7,128 bases of DNA from DAIDKA01 sp036498905 (GCA_036498905.1 DASYER010000041.1:1-7128); one strand, 5' to 3'. Shown: positions 1-5,792, counted from the stretch's first letter. The notes: generated by a model from the sequence alone, not told the origin. Numbers and translations: made by a program.

Positions 1-203
1 GTACAGGTCTGTTGCGCACCCACAGGACCCACACACTTGATGTCCTTGGGCAGTACCACCGGCACATGAGTGGGATCCGGCAGCGGCCCGGGCGGATCGT
101 TGATGGTGGTACCGATTTTCGGGTCCGCCTGACTCAGGCCGCCTGCCCCGAAGGCTACGGTAGCGACGGAAACGATCCAGGCAGTTTTGCAGGCGTCACG
201 CAT
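1..203 (-). CDS. Exported cupin-like protein, N-terminal part only (gene runs off the left edge)
   Basis: The visible 67 residues begin at an ATG with a GGAG ribosome-binding site (210-213) six bases upstream. Residues 1-26 look like a Sec signal peptide: basic residues at R2 and K6, a hydrophobic core from W9 to L23, and a likely SQA|D cleavage site after A26. A Pro/Gly-rich stretch (residues 35-44) follows, then VPVVLPKDIK at 47-56. That last pattern, followed by a short Gly-containing stretch and Gln, is how I remember a family of secreted cupin-domain proteins starting, where LPxDIKW precedes the beta barrel; here the usual Trp is Cys57. The metal-binding cupin motifs would lie outside the window, so function cannot be confirmed. 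The gene follows the M56 protease gene by 97 bp and has its own promoter-like sequence. That it is a gene is fairly sure; the cupin assignment is moderate. Confidence 0.62.
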   Translation of the reverse strand, partial: MRDACKTAWIVSVATVAFGAGGLSQADPKIGTTINDPPGPLPDPTHVPVVLPKDIKCVGPVGAQQTC

Positions 204-249
204 AGATTTCTCCGAACCAAAGGAAGCCTAAGGAGAGGAACGGAGGAAG

Positions 250-277
250 ATTATATTCCGCGCAATGCCCTGGTCCA
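250..277 (-). promoter_or_regulatory. Sigma70-like promoter of the exported cupin-like gene
   Basis: On the minus strand a perfect TATAAT (255 to 250) sits 16 bp downstream of TGGACC (277 to 272, four of six matches to TTGACA). The start point would fall near 243, giving a leader of about 40 nt with the GGAG site just before the ATG at 203. It lies wholly in the gap after the M56 gene stop, so the cupin-like gene can be transcribed independently of blaI-blaR. Confidence 0.5.
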
Positions 278-300
278 GCTCGGCATATCCCCTTTGACGA

Positions 301-1752
301 TTACTTGTTTTCTCGCTCCAATTGCCACGGCACGACGCCCCCTTTGGAGCGGTCCGGCGCTGAGCTGAATACCTCCACGGTCGAGTCCGATGGCGCCGCG
401 ATTGGCGTGAGCTTGAAACTTCGGACGCCGTCGGGCCGGGGATTCCTCTGGGCTGCGGTGAGCAGCGCCACGCGGGCTGGCGATACTGAGGCATTGAATG
501 CCAGACGATAGCGGACACCCTGCTTGTCGGCGACCTCCACTGAAGCTGTTTCGTCCTCGCGCGCGAGCAGCAACGGCGTTGCGAATACCGTCTTGTCGTG
601 GCTGAGGCGGCAGTTGATCACGAATACTGCGCCATTGCTGGTATCGCGTGGCGTATCGGAGGCCGTTGGCATCCGCGCGGTGCAGTCCAACAATTGACCG
701 CGATTGCCGATCACGAATCGACCACCATCACGCACCAGGATGTCCCAGCCGGCATCGGATTGCGTTGGCGCAAGCACCTGCGCGCCGTTGATGAAGGCCT
801 TGATGTTGATTGCGATCAGCGGGCCAACAATGCCGGATTGAGCATCCGGTTCTTGCGCGGCGCGCACCGCAAGGCCACCGCCGATCACGAATGCGATGGT
901 CAGCGCGAGGCCCGCGCGTCGGCGCAGCGCGCCGGGAATGGGATGCTTCAGCATACGAATCCTTTCTGAGAGGGGATGGATGGAGTGCCAACGACATCCG
1001 ATCATCGTGCGACCCGTGGTGAGACTACCGGCCAGCTGAGTCTTCAGGAGCGCATCTGCGTAGCCGCGACGAGTGGTGCTCGGCGCAGCGAGCACCGTGG
1101 CATCGCACGCCAGTTCCTGATCGAAGCGGAACAGCCGCAATGCCCAGTACATGATCGGGTTGAACCACGAAAGGCACAGCCAGATCGCCGCCGCCGCGTT
1201 CCATTGCGGATCACATCGGCGCAGATGGGCGCGTTCGTGCGCAAGCGCCATGGCGCGCTCATTCGCCCCATAGGCGGTATTGAAGTCCGGCGGCAGGATG
1301 ATTCGAGGCCGCACGATTCCGATCAGGATGGGTTCGCGGCATCCCGATGCGCGCAGCGTACCATCCGGCTGTACCGTCATATCTCCGAGTGACCTGACAA
1401 ACCTCAGGTGGCATCCCATGATCACGGCGAGCGATAAGACGGCGCCGATGCCCCACACGACCAGCAGGACGGTTGCGTAATCCGGCGTCGCGACACGATC
1501 GATTGTCGACAGCGCTCCGGCAAGTGCCGCATGCAGCGGCCTTGAAACCGGACCGGCCATGATGCGAATCGGGTGCGCCGTCTGTGGAATCAGCACCGCG
1601 ATTGCCGCAGCCGGCACGAGGAGCCAGATCCAATAAGCGACCCGCGCACCCGCGACGCGGCGGTAAAGCTTGCGCAGCAGGATCACGAGCATTGCTGCGG
1701 CGCTGGAGACCAGCGCCGCATGGCCGAGCAGCACGACAGGTTCAGCGCTCAT
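301..1752 (-). CDS. M56-family (BlaR1/MecR1-type) membrane metalloprotease, signal-sensing antirepressor
   Basis: This 483-residue protein has the layout of BlaR1/MecR1 regulators. Membrane segments are near residues 6-26, 38-56, 93-113 and 183-203, with a fifth at about 280-298. The gluzincin zinc site is H172-E173-x-x-H176 within AHERAHLRRCD, and the third ligand is E213 in QELACD. The PLSERIRML segment (260-268) is also typical of M56. Residues 299-483 should be periplasmic. They contain no penicillin-binding SxxK/KTG module; instead there is a mostly beta-predicted segment with a Cys pair (C357, C381) that could form a disulfide. In this family, ligand sensing outside activates the cytoplasmic protease, which leads to cleavage of the BlaI-type repressor. 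The start ATG lies inside the end of the repressor gene (11-bp overlap) and has a GGGGAG site seven bases upstream, so the two are co-transcribed and probably translationally coupled. The M56 call is very secure; the signal is unknown. Confidence 0.9.
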   Translation of the reverse strand: MSAEPVVLLGHAALVSSAAAMLVILLRKLYRRVAGARVAYWIWLLVPAAAIAVLIPQTAHPIRIMAGPVSRPLHAALAGALSTIDRVATPDYATVLLVVWGIGAVLSLAVIMGCHLRFVRSLGDMTVQPDGTLRASGCREPILIGIVRPRIILPPDFNTAYGANERAMALAHERAHLRRCDPQWNAAAAIWLCLSWFNPIMYWALRLFRFDQELACDATVLAAPSTTRRGYADALLKTQLAGSLTTGRTMIGCRWHSIHPLSERIRMLKHPIPGALRRRAGLALTIAFVIGGGLAVRAAQEPDAQSGIVGPLIAINIKAFINGAQVLAPTQSDAGWDILVRDGGRFVIGNRGQLLDCTARMPTASDTPRDTSNGAVFVINCRLSHDKTVFATPLLLAREDETASVEVADKQGVRYRLAFNASVSPARVALLTAAQRNPRPDGVRSFKLTPIAAPSDSTVEVFSSAPDRSKGGVVPWQLERENK

Positions 1753-2122
1753 CTTCGAGCTCCCCGATCAGGCGTTTGAGCTCTTCGAGGTCGCGACGCG
1801 AGAGTTTTCTCTGGCGGCTGAAATGCGCTACGAAGGGCGCCACGCGACCCCCAAACAGGCGGTCAAGCAGGCCCGCACTCTCCTCGGACAGCCACGCCTC
1901 ACGCTTCAGCAGTGGCGTGTACAGATGCCGCCTTCCCTGCTTGCTGGCCCGGATCGCGCCCTTCCTGAGCAGACGATTCAGCAAAGTCTTCACGGTTGAT
2001 TCGTGCCACTGCCGCTGAGGCGCCAGCGCGATGGCGATCTCCTCGGATCCTGCCGGACTGCGCTGCCACAGCACTTCCATCACCGCGGCTTCAGCGTCGC
2101 TGATCTGCACCTGAGATTTCAT
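1742..2122 (-). CDS. BlaI/MecI/CopY-family winged-helix repressor
   Basis: The 126-residue length matches the family (about 120-130). The N-terminal winged helix starts with QISDAEAAVMEVLW (6-19). The recognition-helix region is WHESTVKTLLNRLLRKGAI (39-57), and the basic wing runs over 58-70 and ends in LYTP. The C-terminal dimerisation helices (about 75-122) end in LSRRDLEELKRLI. In S. aureus BlaI/MecI the partner protease cuts between Asn101 and Phe102; by eye the equivalent here is H100-F101, so the Phe is kept. The dimer should repress its own operon by binding two TACA-NN-TGTA dyads just upstream (2145-2156 and 2170-2181), and be inactivated when the adjacent M56 protein is stimulated. 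No strong Shine-Dalgarno is visible; AAGGA lies about 15 bases upstream of the ATG. The start is set by the family's conserved N terminus. Confidence 0.92.
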   Translation of the reverse strand: MKSQVQISDAEAAVMEVLWQRSPAGSEEIAIALAPQRQWHESTVKTLLNRLLRKGAIRASKQGRRHLYTPLLKREAWLSEESAGLLDRLFGGRVAPFVAHFSRQRKLSRRDLEELKRLIGELEDER

Positions 2123-2144
2123 CGCTCGGAATCCGGTTCCTTGA

Positions 2145-2156
2145 CTACATGTGTAG
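2145..2156. promoter_or_regulatory. BlaI-type operator, gene-proximal copy
   Basis: The dyad CTACA-TG-TGTAG contains the TACA-NN-TGTA core bound by BlaI/MecI/CopY-family dimers. The flanks are GA on the left and AC on the right, the same as in the second copy. It lies 23-34 bp upstream of the repressor ATG, downstream of the predicted -10, so binding would block early elongation or promoter clearance. Confidence 0.85.
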
Positions 2157-2166
2157 ACCTGTCTTC

Positions 2167-2194
2167 AGACTACACCTGTAGACGAAAAAGTCAA
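2167..2194 (-). promoter_or_regulatory. Probable promoter of the blaI-blaR pair
   Basis: On the minus strand TTGACT (2194 to 2189, five of six matches) is followed after 16 bp by TAGTCT (2172 to 2167, three of six matches). The distal operator sits between and across these boxes. The weak -10 is a caveat, but the agreement between promoter and operator positions supports it. Confidence 0.55.
2170..2181. promoter_or_regulatory. BlaI-type operator, promoter-overlapping copy
   Basis: The dyad CTACA-CC-TGTAG matches the proximal copy over the 16-bp frame GACTACA-NN-TGTAGAC, differing only in the two spacer bases. Centre-to-centre distance between the copies is 25 bp. This copy overlaps the promoter spacer and the upstream part of the predicted -10, which fits direct competition with RNA polymerase. 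Confidence 0.85.
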
Positions 2195-2223
2195 CGACAC
2201 CGTTTGGCGGATTCAGGCAGGCG

Positions 2224-3138
2224 TTACGCAGGCTTCTTCCACACCGCCAATACGCACAGCGTCAGAAGCTCGTCATCGGAATAACCGGAAAGCTCGCCGG
2301 TGGCCCGCAGTTTTGCCAGCTCCTCGGTGTAGGGTGACCCGGCCCGGAACTGGGTTACCTGCACGCCGGGACACTCCTTTTCAACAAGCGCTATCCATTG
2401 CGCGAGCGATAACTTGTTCACATAGCAGTTCGACGCCAGCAGATGCTGCAGATCCGGCCGCAGGTGGCACCAGTAGGGAAACCCTGCACGAACCTGTGCG
2501 TAGCTGCGCGCATCGTGGGCGCCCGAGTCGCTCGAATACAGATGAATAATATGGTGGGAGACGCCACCCGGACGCAGTAGTCGGCCGATCTCGCGAAACA
2601 CCGCGGCAGGGTCCGGAAGGTGCTCAAAGACGGAGACCGACATCGCACAATCGAAAGAAGAGGAAGGCAGGCCGGTATTGGTTGCGTCCTTACGCAATAC
2701 CTGCGGTCTGCTTCCCCGCAAGGAAGGCCGTTGACGAATCGTTTCTTGCAGGAATCGCCGATCGAATCCCGCCAGCTTCCGCGCGAGGGTCTTCGCGAAG
2801 CGGACCGGACCGTTCACTCGTACCGTGCGCAGCAGTGCGACGGGATCGAATGAGGTCAGGATCTCATCCAGATCAATTGCCACTACCTGATTGGTGGCGG
2901 CGAAATAGCGCGCCTGGCGCAGCTGCTGGCCGGGCCCAATCTCCAACACGGTCTTACCGACAAGGGGCTGGCCAAGGACCGCTTCGATGCAGAGTCGGTT
3001 CTCGTCCATCTCCTTCAGGTACGCAGCCACCTTCGCAGGCCTGTCGGCCGCATGGCTCCTGTACAGCGACAGCGCCTCTTTGATCCTTCCCCTTAACCCG
3101 AGTCGCGTCGCGGTATACGAATCGCTAAGACCTGTCAT
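2224..3138 (-). CDS. Class I SAM-dependent methyltransferase, probably glycan or envelope associated
   Basis: This 304-residue protein has a Rossmann methyltransferase fold of the Methyltransf_11 type. Motif I is VLEIGPG (64-70), the acidic ribose-binding end of strand 2 is IDLDE (88-92), and the motif-4 region FDCAMSVSVFEHLPDP (162-177) leads to LRPGG (188-192). The His-rich stretch after LRPGG and the later YVNKLSLAQW (239-248) recall methyltransferases found in surface-polysaccharide gene clusters; this is family resemblance, not proof of substrate. No membrane segment or signal is seen, so it should be cytoplasmic. The frame can extend upstream to a TTG at 3177. I chose the ATG at 3138 because a GGAG site lies ten bases before it and the TTG has only a weak AGGCG. 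It follows the FkbM gene by 48 bp in the same direction, suggesting co-transcription. The acceptor is unknown. Confidence 0.85.
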   Translation of the reverse strand: MTGLSDSYTATRLGLRGRIKEALSLYRSHAADRPAKVAAYLKEMDENRLCIEAVLGQPLVGKTVLEIGPGQQLRQARYFAATNQVVAIDLDEILTSFDPVALLRTVRVNGPVRFAKTLARKLAGFDRRFLQETIRQRPSLRGSRPQVLRKDATNTGLPSSSFDCAMSVSVFEHLPDPAAVFREIGRLLRPGGVSHHIIHLYSSDSGAHDARSYAQVRAGFPYWCHLRPDLQHLLASNCYVNKLSLAQWIALVEKECPGVQVTQFRAGSPYTEELAKLRATGELSGYSDDELLTLCVLAVWKKPA

Positions 3139-3186
3139 CGCACACGCACTCCGCCCGCCAATCTGCGCGGCAGGCAAAAACGCCTG

Positions 3187-3975
3187 TCAATTGGCGCTCT
3201 GGGTTAAATAGTTGGCTCTGGATAAGAACACATTCTCGCCCTGCTGCCATTCTCGATCAAAGCCATTTGAGCCGCAGTAAAAGCTGCGATTGCATCCGGC
3301 TTTCATGCGCTCGTGCAGTTCGATGATCACCGAATTGACCCTGTCGATCCACGAGGAGGTGTCGCTGAACACTTCCCGCTCCGCCCCTTCGATGTCGATT
3401 TTGAGAATGTCGACCTTCTTCAGGTTATGGTCTGCCATTATTTTATCAACCGTCATGGCCGCGACGGCATGGCAGGTTCGGCCGGCGAGATTCTCTGAAG
3501 GCCCCTTCTTCTCCGTCATGAATCCCCATTTCTCCCATTTTCCCAGACCCGGGTCGATGAGGTCGATCTCCTCATTCCGGTGCCACAATGCTGCCTGCAG
3601 GGCAATGATCTGGGGATACGGCGCGACATTCATCTTCAGGAGTGCAAAATTGCTTGCCTCCGGTTCAATGGCAATGATCTTTGCGTGGGGAAACTTGTTT
3701 GCAAAGTAAATGGAAGCAAGCCCTATGTTTGCTCCAGCGTCGATGATCACTTCGGGCTGTGTGGTCGCCGAAAAATTATATTCCTGATGGACAAAAATCT
3801 GGCCGTAGGTCGGCACATCCGAGGAGCGGATGCGCAACAGGAAGGGGTGCCTGCAATCGCTTCTATTGACCTCGAAGAGAACCGCGGATTTGGAGATTTT
3901 GCTCCTCATGGCGTACAGAAGGCCGCCCATGCCCACCGTACCGAGATACATTTTTACTGCGGCGAAGTCGACCAT
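3187..3975 (-). CDS. FkbM-family SAM-dependent methyltransferase
   Basis: From the ATG at 3975 this is a 262-residue protein with clear FkbM features: SAM-binding motif I VIIDAGANIGLAS (76-88), the acidic motif IAIEPE (101-106), the family signature VDILKIDIEGAEREVF (188-203), and a following IIELH (217-221). FkbM enzymes are O-methyltransferases, often acting on hydroxyls of sugars or polyketides, and are frequent in surface-glycan loci. That fits the neighbouring GT-C-like membrane protein and second methyltransferase. The start is uncertain: the frame stays open to a GTG at 4098, which would overlap the upstream gene by 31 bp and add 41 residues with no family resemblance, and neither ATG (3975 or 3954) has a clear Shine-Dalgarno. 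Sampled 60-base rows in this gene are poorer in GC (for example 26/60 at 3661-3720) than in the neighbouring membrane-protein gene (47/60 at 4381-4440), hinting at separate acquisition. Confidence 0.88.
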   Translation of the reverse strand: MVDFAAVKMYLGTVGMGGLLYAMRSKISKSAVLFEVNRSDCRHPFLLRIRSSDVPTYGQIFVHQEYNFSATTQPEVIIDAGANIGLASIYFANKFPHAKIIAIEPEASNFALLKMNVAPYPQIIALQAALWHRNEEIDLIDPGLGKWEKWGFMTEKKGPSENLAGRTCHAVAAMTVDKIMADHNLKKVDILKIDIEGAEREVFSDTSSWIDRVNSVIIELHERMKAGCNRSFYCGSNGFDREWQQGENVFLSRANYLTQSAN

Positions 3976-4022
3976 AGCCGCAGCACAATGTGGCGCGACT
4001 GCCTGCGGTTCTGTCAGACAAC

Positions 4023-4061
4023 CACCCACTAAGGGGTGAGAAATGTGCACCCTCAAGGTGC
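4023..4061. other. Two small stem-loops in the gap between the membrane protein and the FkbM gene
   Basis: CACCC (4023-4027) pairs with GGGTG (4034-4038) across a 6-nt loop, and GCACC (4047-4051) pairs with GGTGC (4057-4061) across a 5-nt loop. In minus-strand RNA the second one is met seven bases after the membrane-protein stop codon. Neither is followed by a T-run, so a Rho-independent terminator is unlikely. An mRNA processing or stability element, or chance, are the alternatives. Confidence 0.3.
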
Positions 4062-4067
4062 TTGCGG

Positions 4068-5417
4068 CTAAGGAGAGCGCGCCACGATGCGCGCGCACTG
4101 CGCCTTGGCGTGCAGATCTGCGAACATTGGGTTGGACTGTTCGGGCGAGGATCCATCACATCGGTACATGGGCGAAGCAATCGCCTGCGAGAGCAATACC
4201 GTTGCGCTAAGCGCCGCCCAGATGCCGGCGACCCGCCTTGCCAAATCCTTGAAGCGGCTGCGGAACACGACTTCGGCCGCCATCACCACGACCAGCGCGG
4301 AGGCCGGGAGGATTACGAACAACTGCCAGAACATGATGGTGGTGGGTGACAGCGCGAAGCAGATCAGTGCGGCTGCGCAGGTGGCCGTCACATAGCCGCG
4401 CAGCCAGGTCCGCGGCCGGTACTCGGTGCGGGGCCGCGCCACGGAGCGGCGCCAGGCCGAGCGAAAGAACCTCCATTGCAGCCACACTGTCAGGATCAGT
4501 GTCACACCGGCCAAGGTGGCGAGCAGTTTCGCCAGCACGCTCAAGGGGTGTCCCAGTGTCGCGCCCATGACGGGCGTGAAATCCAGATCATACATGCGCG
4601 CGACGAAGCTCAGACTTGAGAGCTTCAGCCAATAGAGCACACCGCGCAGTAAGGGAAAGACGTACACGATCCCGCGCAGCAGGAACCCCTTGCCACCCGG
4701 TATCAAGGCGGCATTTTGGCGCACAGCCACAATCCAGGGCACCAGGCTTACCGTACACACGGCGGCGCCCATGGCGAGCCCCGCCCAGCTCACCTTCAGT
4801 CTTCCCGAGGCAAACAGCAGCACCGACAGCACGCAAAGGATGAAACCCGAGGTGTGAATCTGCAGGCTCAGTCCCAACAGCAGTACGTGCGCCGCAGTGG
4901 TCCAGAACTCGCGCTGCCGGGCCATGCGCCGGGCGGTGACCAGATGCAGCACGGCGAAGATGTACATGAAGTTTGCGTCCCAGATGTGGGCCGCAAAGTA
5001 CAGGTGCCAGGGTGACAGCCATAAGAGCACCAGCAGCAGATAGCGGCCCGTTTCGGTCAGCGCAGGCTTCAGGGTGCTGACCAGGAAGAGAAAGGCGCCG
5101 GCGTGGCATAGCAATATGAACAGCGCCGGGGCGCGGTAGTCGTGCCACAGGTACAAGGGTGCCGCAATCAGCACGCCTGAGAAACCACCGGGGGAGAAGC
5201 CGCCAGCGGAGGTGACCATCCCGTGAGGCAGCCAGATATGACTGTGGGCAAGCTGCCAGCCAAGGTTAAGCAGTTGGCCCTGATCACCGGTGAGCTGGGA
5301 GTTGGCCACCATCAGCAGACCGATACTCAGTCCCAGCGTGAACCAGGAGATAAATTTCGCGCGCGCGCCGCTCCGCATGACCACGCCGCGCGTGGCCGCG
5401 AGCACTAACTCGTACAT
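4068..5417 (-). CDS. Polytopic membrane protein, probable GT-C (ArnT/PMT-like) glycosyltransferase
   Basis: The 449 residues form about ten to twelve hydrophobic spans, including roughly 23-40, 96-115, 125-143, 148-161, 189-204, 212-232, 294-314, 340-357, 361-385 and 394-412. The first loop after span 1 carries an acidic residue in TGDQG (D45) followed by a Trp/His/Gly-rich loop (54-80). This is where GT39/GT83-type GT-C enzymes place their catalytic Asp, and the SPWHLYFAAHIWDANF segment (135-150) is compatible with GT-C folds. Such enzymes take a sugar from a polyprenyl-phosphate donor and transfer it on the periplasmic side. The C-terminal tail has two Cys (C420, C441) that may be a periplasmic disulfide. 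The ATG has AGGGG five bases upstream. It heads the minus-strand cluster with two methyltransferases. Membrane protein is certain; GT-C is a fold-level inference, and a non-enzymatic glycan-cluster membrane protein is possible. Confidence 0.8.
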   Translation of the reverse strand: MYELVLAATRGVVMRSGARAKFISWFTLGLSIGLLMVANSQLTGDQGQLLNLGWQLAHSHIWLPHGMVTSAGGFSPGGFSGVLIAAPLYLWHDYRAPALFILLCHAGAFLFLVSTLKPALTETGRYLLLVLLWLSPWHLYFAAHIWDANFMYIFAVLHLVTARRMARQREFWTTAAHVLLLGLSLQIHTSGFILCVLSVLLFASGRLKVSWAGLAMGAAVCTVSLVPWIVAVRQNAALIPGGKGFLLRGIVYVFPLLRGVLYWLKLSSLSFVARMYDLDFTPVMGATLGHPLSVLAKLLATLAGVTLILTVWLQWRFFRSAWRRSVARPRTEYRPRTWLRGYVTATCAAALICFALSPTTIMFWQLFVILPASALVVVMAAEVVFRSRFKDLARRVAGIWAALSATVLLSQAIASPMYRCDGSSPEQSNPMFADLHAKAQCARIVARSP

Positions 5418-5445
5418 CGATTCCCCTGGACTGCGTTCTTGTTCT

Positions 5446-5468
5446 ACGGAACCGGCGGTCGGTTCCGT
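5446..5468. promoter_or_regulatory. Perfect 9-bp hairpin/dyad in the leader of the membrane-protein gene
   Basis: ACGGAACCG (5446-5454) and CGGTTCCGT (5460-5468) are perfect reverse complements around a 5-nt loop. The dyad lies 29 bp upstream of the minus-strand ATG at 5417 and just downstream of the predicted start point near 5472. It could therefore be an operator overlapping the transcribed start or a 5'-terminal RNA stem. No T-run follows on either strand, so it is not a typical terminator. Confidence 0.55.
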
Positions 5469-5478
5469 GATGAGTCTA

Positions 5479-5506
5479 ATTGTAACATCTTCTTACTAAC
5501 AGTCAT
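5479..5506 (-). promoter_or_regulatory. Probable promoter of the membrane-protein/methyltransferase cluster
   Basis: On the minus strand TACAAT (5484 to 5479, five of six matches) lies 16 bp downstream of ATGACT (5506 to 5501, four of six matches to TTGACA). It falls in the most AT-rich stretch of the window, immediately upstream of the 9-bp dyad. The predicted leader is about 55 nt. Confidence 0.45.
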
Positions 5507-5518
5507 TATTTTGTAACA
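5480..5518. repeat. Direct repeat TTGTAACA, two copies 31 bp apart
   Basis: Copies are at 5480-5487 and 5511-5518, about three helical turns apart, in the AT-rich divergent region. The first overlaps the predicted -10 of the minus-strand promoter. The second extends to TTGT-A-ACAA, a 9-bp odd palindrome. On the plus strand the first copy could also serve as a weak -35 (TTGTAA) with CATTAT (5504-5509) as -10 for the kinase gene. A paired binding site for one regulator is possible. Confidence 0.35.
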
Positions 5519-5541
5519 ATTTGACTCATTTCGGGTCAAAT
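5519..5541. promoter_or_regulatory. Inverted repeat ATTTGAC-N9-GTCAAAT, candidate operator
   Basis: Seven-base arms at 5519-5525 and 5535-5541 are perfect reverse complements with a 9-nt spacer. Arm centres are 16 bp apart, so a dimeric regulator could reach both. It lies directly upstream of the -35 of the minus-strand promoter and also upstream of the kinase gene, so it could act on either. The binding protein is unknown. Confidence 0.4.
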
Positions 5542-5717
5542 CATCCCGTCTTTTCCGCCTTGAGCTTGGGCGATCCGCTGCGCCGCGTTCCGCGAGCTTG
5601 AAAATGCTCCGTCGGGGGATGCCAGGAAGGGCCAGCCAACCCCTATTTGCAGGGCCTGACGTTCCCCGTCGGCGACAGGGAATTAAGGAGGAAAAGCTTC
5701 GTCACATCATGGCCATT
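5542..5717. other. Gene-free part of the divergent region upstream of the poly-HAMP gene
   Basis: No convincing coding frame is seen here. It holds a weak imperfect stem (TTCCC 5662-5666 with GGGAA 5678-5682) and a strong anti-SD match AAGGAGG (5685-5691). The next ATG (5708) is 16 bases beyond that, too far for efficient initiation, and would give only 26 residues ending just before the kinase start. I see no tRNA or riboswitch class I can name. Confidence 0.4.
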
Positions 5718-5754
5718 TGTAGGCTGCGTCCTACATCCGTGCAGATGACGCGGA
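5718..5754 (+). promoter_or_regulatory. Two abutting hairpins in the leader of the poly-HAMP gene
   Basis: Hairpin 1 is TGTAGG (5718-5723) with CCTACA (5730-5735) around the loop CTGCGT. Hairpin 2 starts on the next base: TCCG (5736-5739) with CGGA (5751-5754), plus possible inner G-U and G-C pairs. Loop 1 contains CTGC, complementary to GCAG (5741-5744) in loop 2, and GCGTC (5726-5730) can alternatively pair with GACGC (5747-5751), which would break both stems. The element ends 38 bp before the ATG at 5793. It could be a structured 5' leader, or hairpin 1 could be a DNA dyad for a regulator. No named family is recognised. Confidence 0.4.
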
Positions 5755-5792
5755 CCCTATGCTCCCGCCTCAGTCTTGAAAGGGAGTGACCG

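Noticed and set aside
12..368. 118-residue plus-strand frame at the left edge
   Set aside because: It is antisense to the signal-peptide-bearing exported protein and runs into the end of the M56 gene; no family resemblance and no clear ribosome-binding site.
3139..3177. TTG start at 3177 for the class I methyltransferase
   Set aside because: Only a weak AGGCG precedes it, whereas the ATG at 3138 has a GGAG ten bases upstream. The 13 extra residues carry no motif.
3976..4098. N-terminal extension of the FkbM protein to the GTG at 4098
   Set aside because: The extra 41 residues have no family resemblance, cross the two small stem-loops, and would overlap the upstream gene by 31 bp without a ribosome-binding site that I can see.
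4588..5148. 186-residue minus-strand frame inside the membrane-protein gene
   Set aside because: Out of frame with the strongly hydrophobic 449-residue product; Arg/Ala/Gly-rich translation typical of a shadow frame in GC-rich DNA.
5625..5652. Sigma54 promoter (GG-N10-GC) around TTTGC at 5646
   Set aside because: No GG lies at the required 10-bp spacing from the GC at 5649-5650.
5718..5735. TGTAGG-N6-CCTACA as a third BlaI operator
   Set aside because: The half-sites are in the opposite order (TGTA first, TACA second) with a 6-nt spacer, unlike the TACA-NN-TGTA boxes upstream of blaI.
5598..5789. Small plus-strand frame (63 residues) just before the poly-HAMP gene
   Set aside because: Arg-rich with no family resemblance. 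The AAGGAGG at 5685 is internal to it and too far from the next ATG (5708), and it overlaps the hairpin element. A leader peptide cannot be fully excluded.
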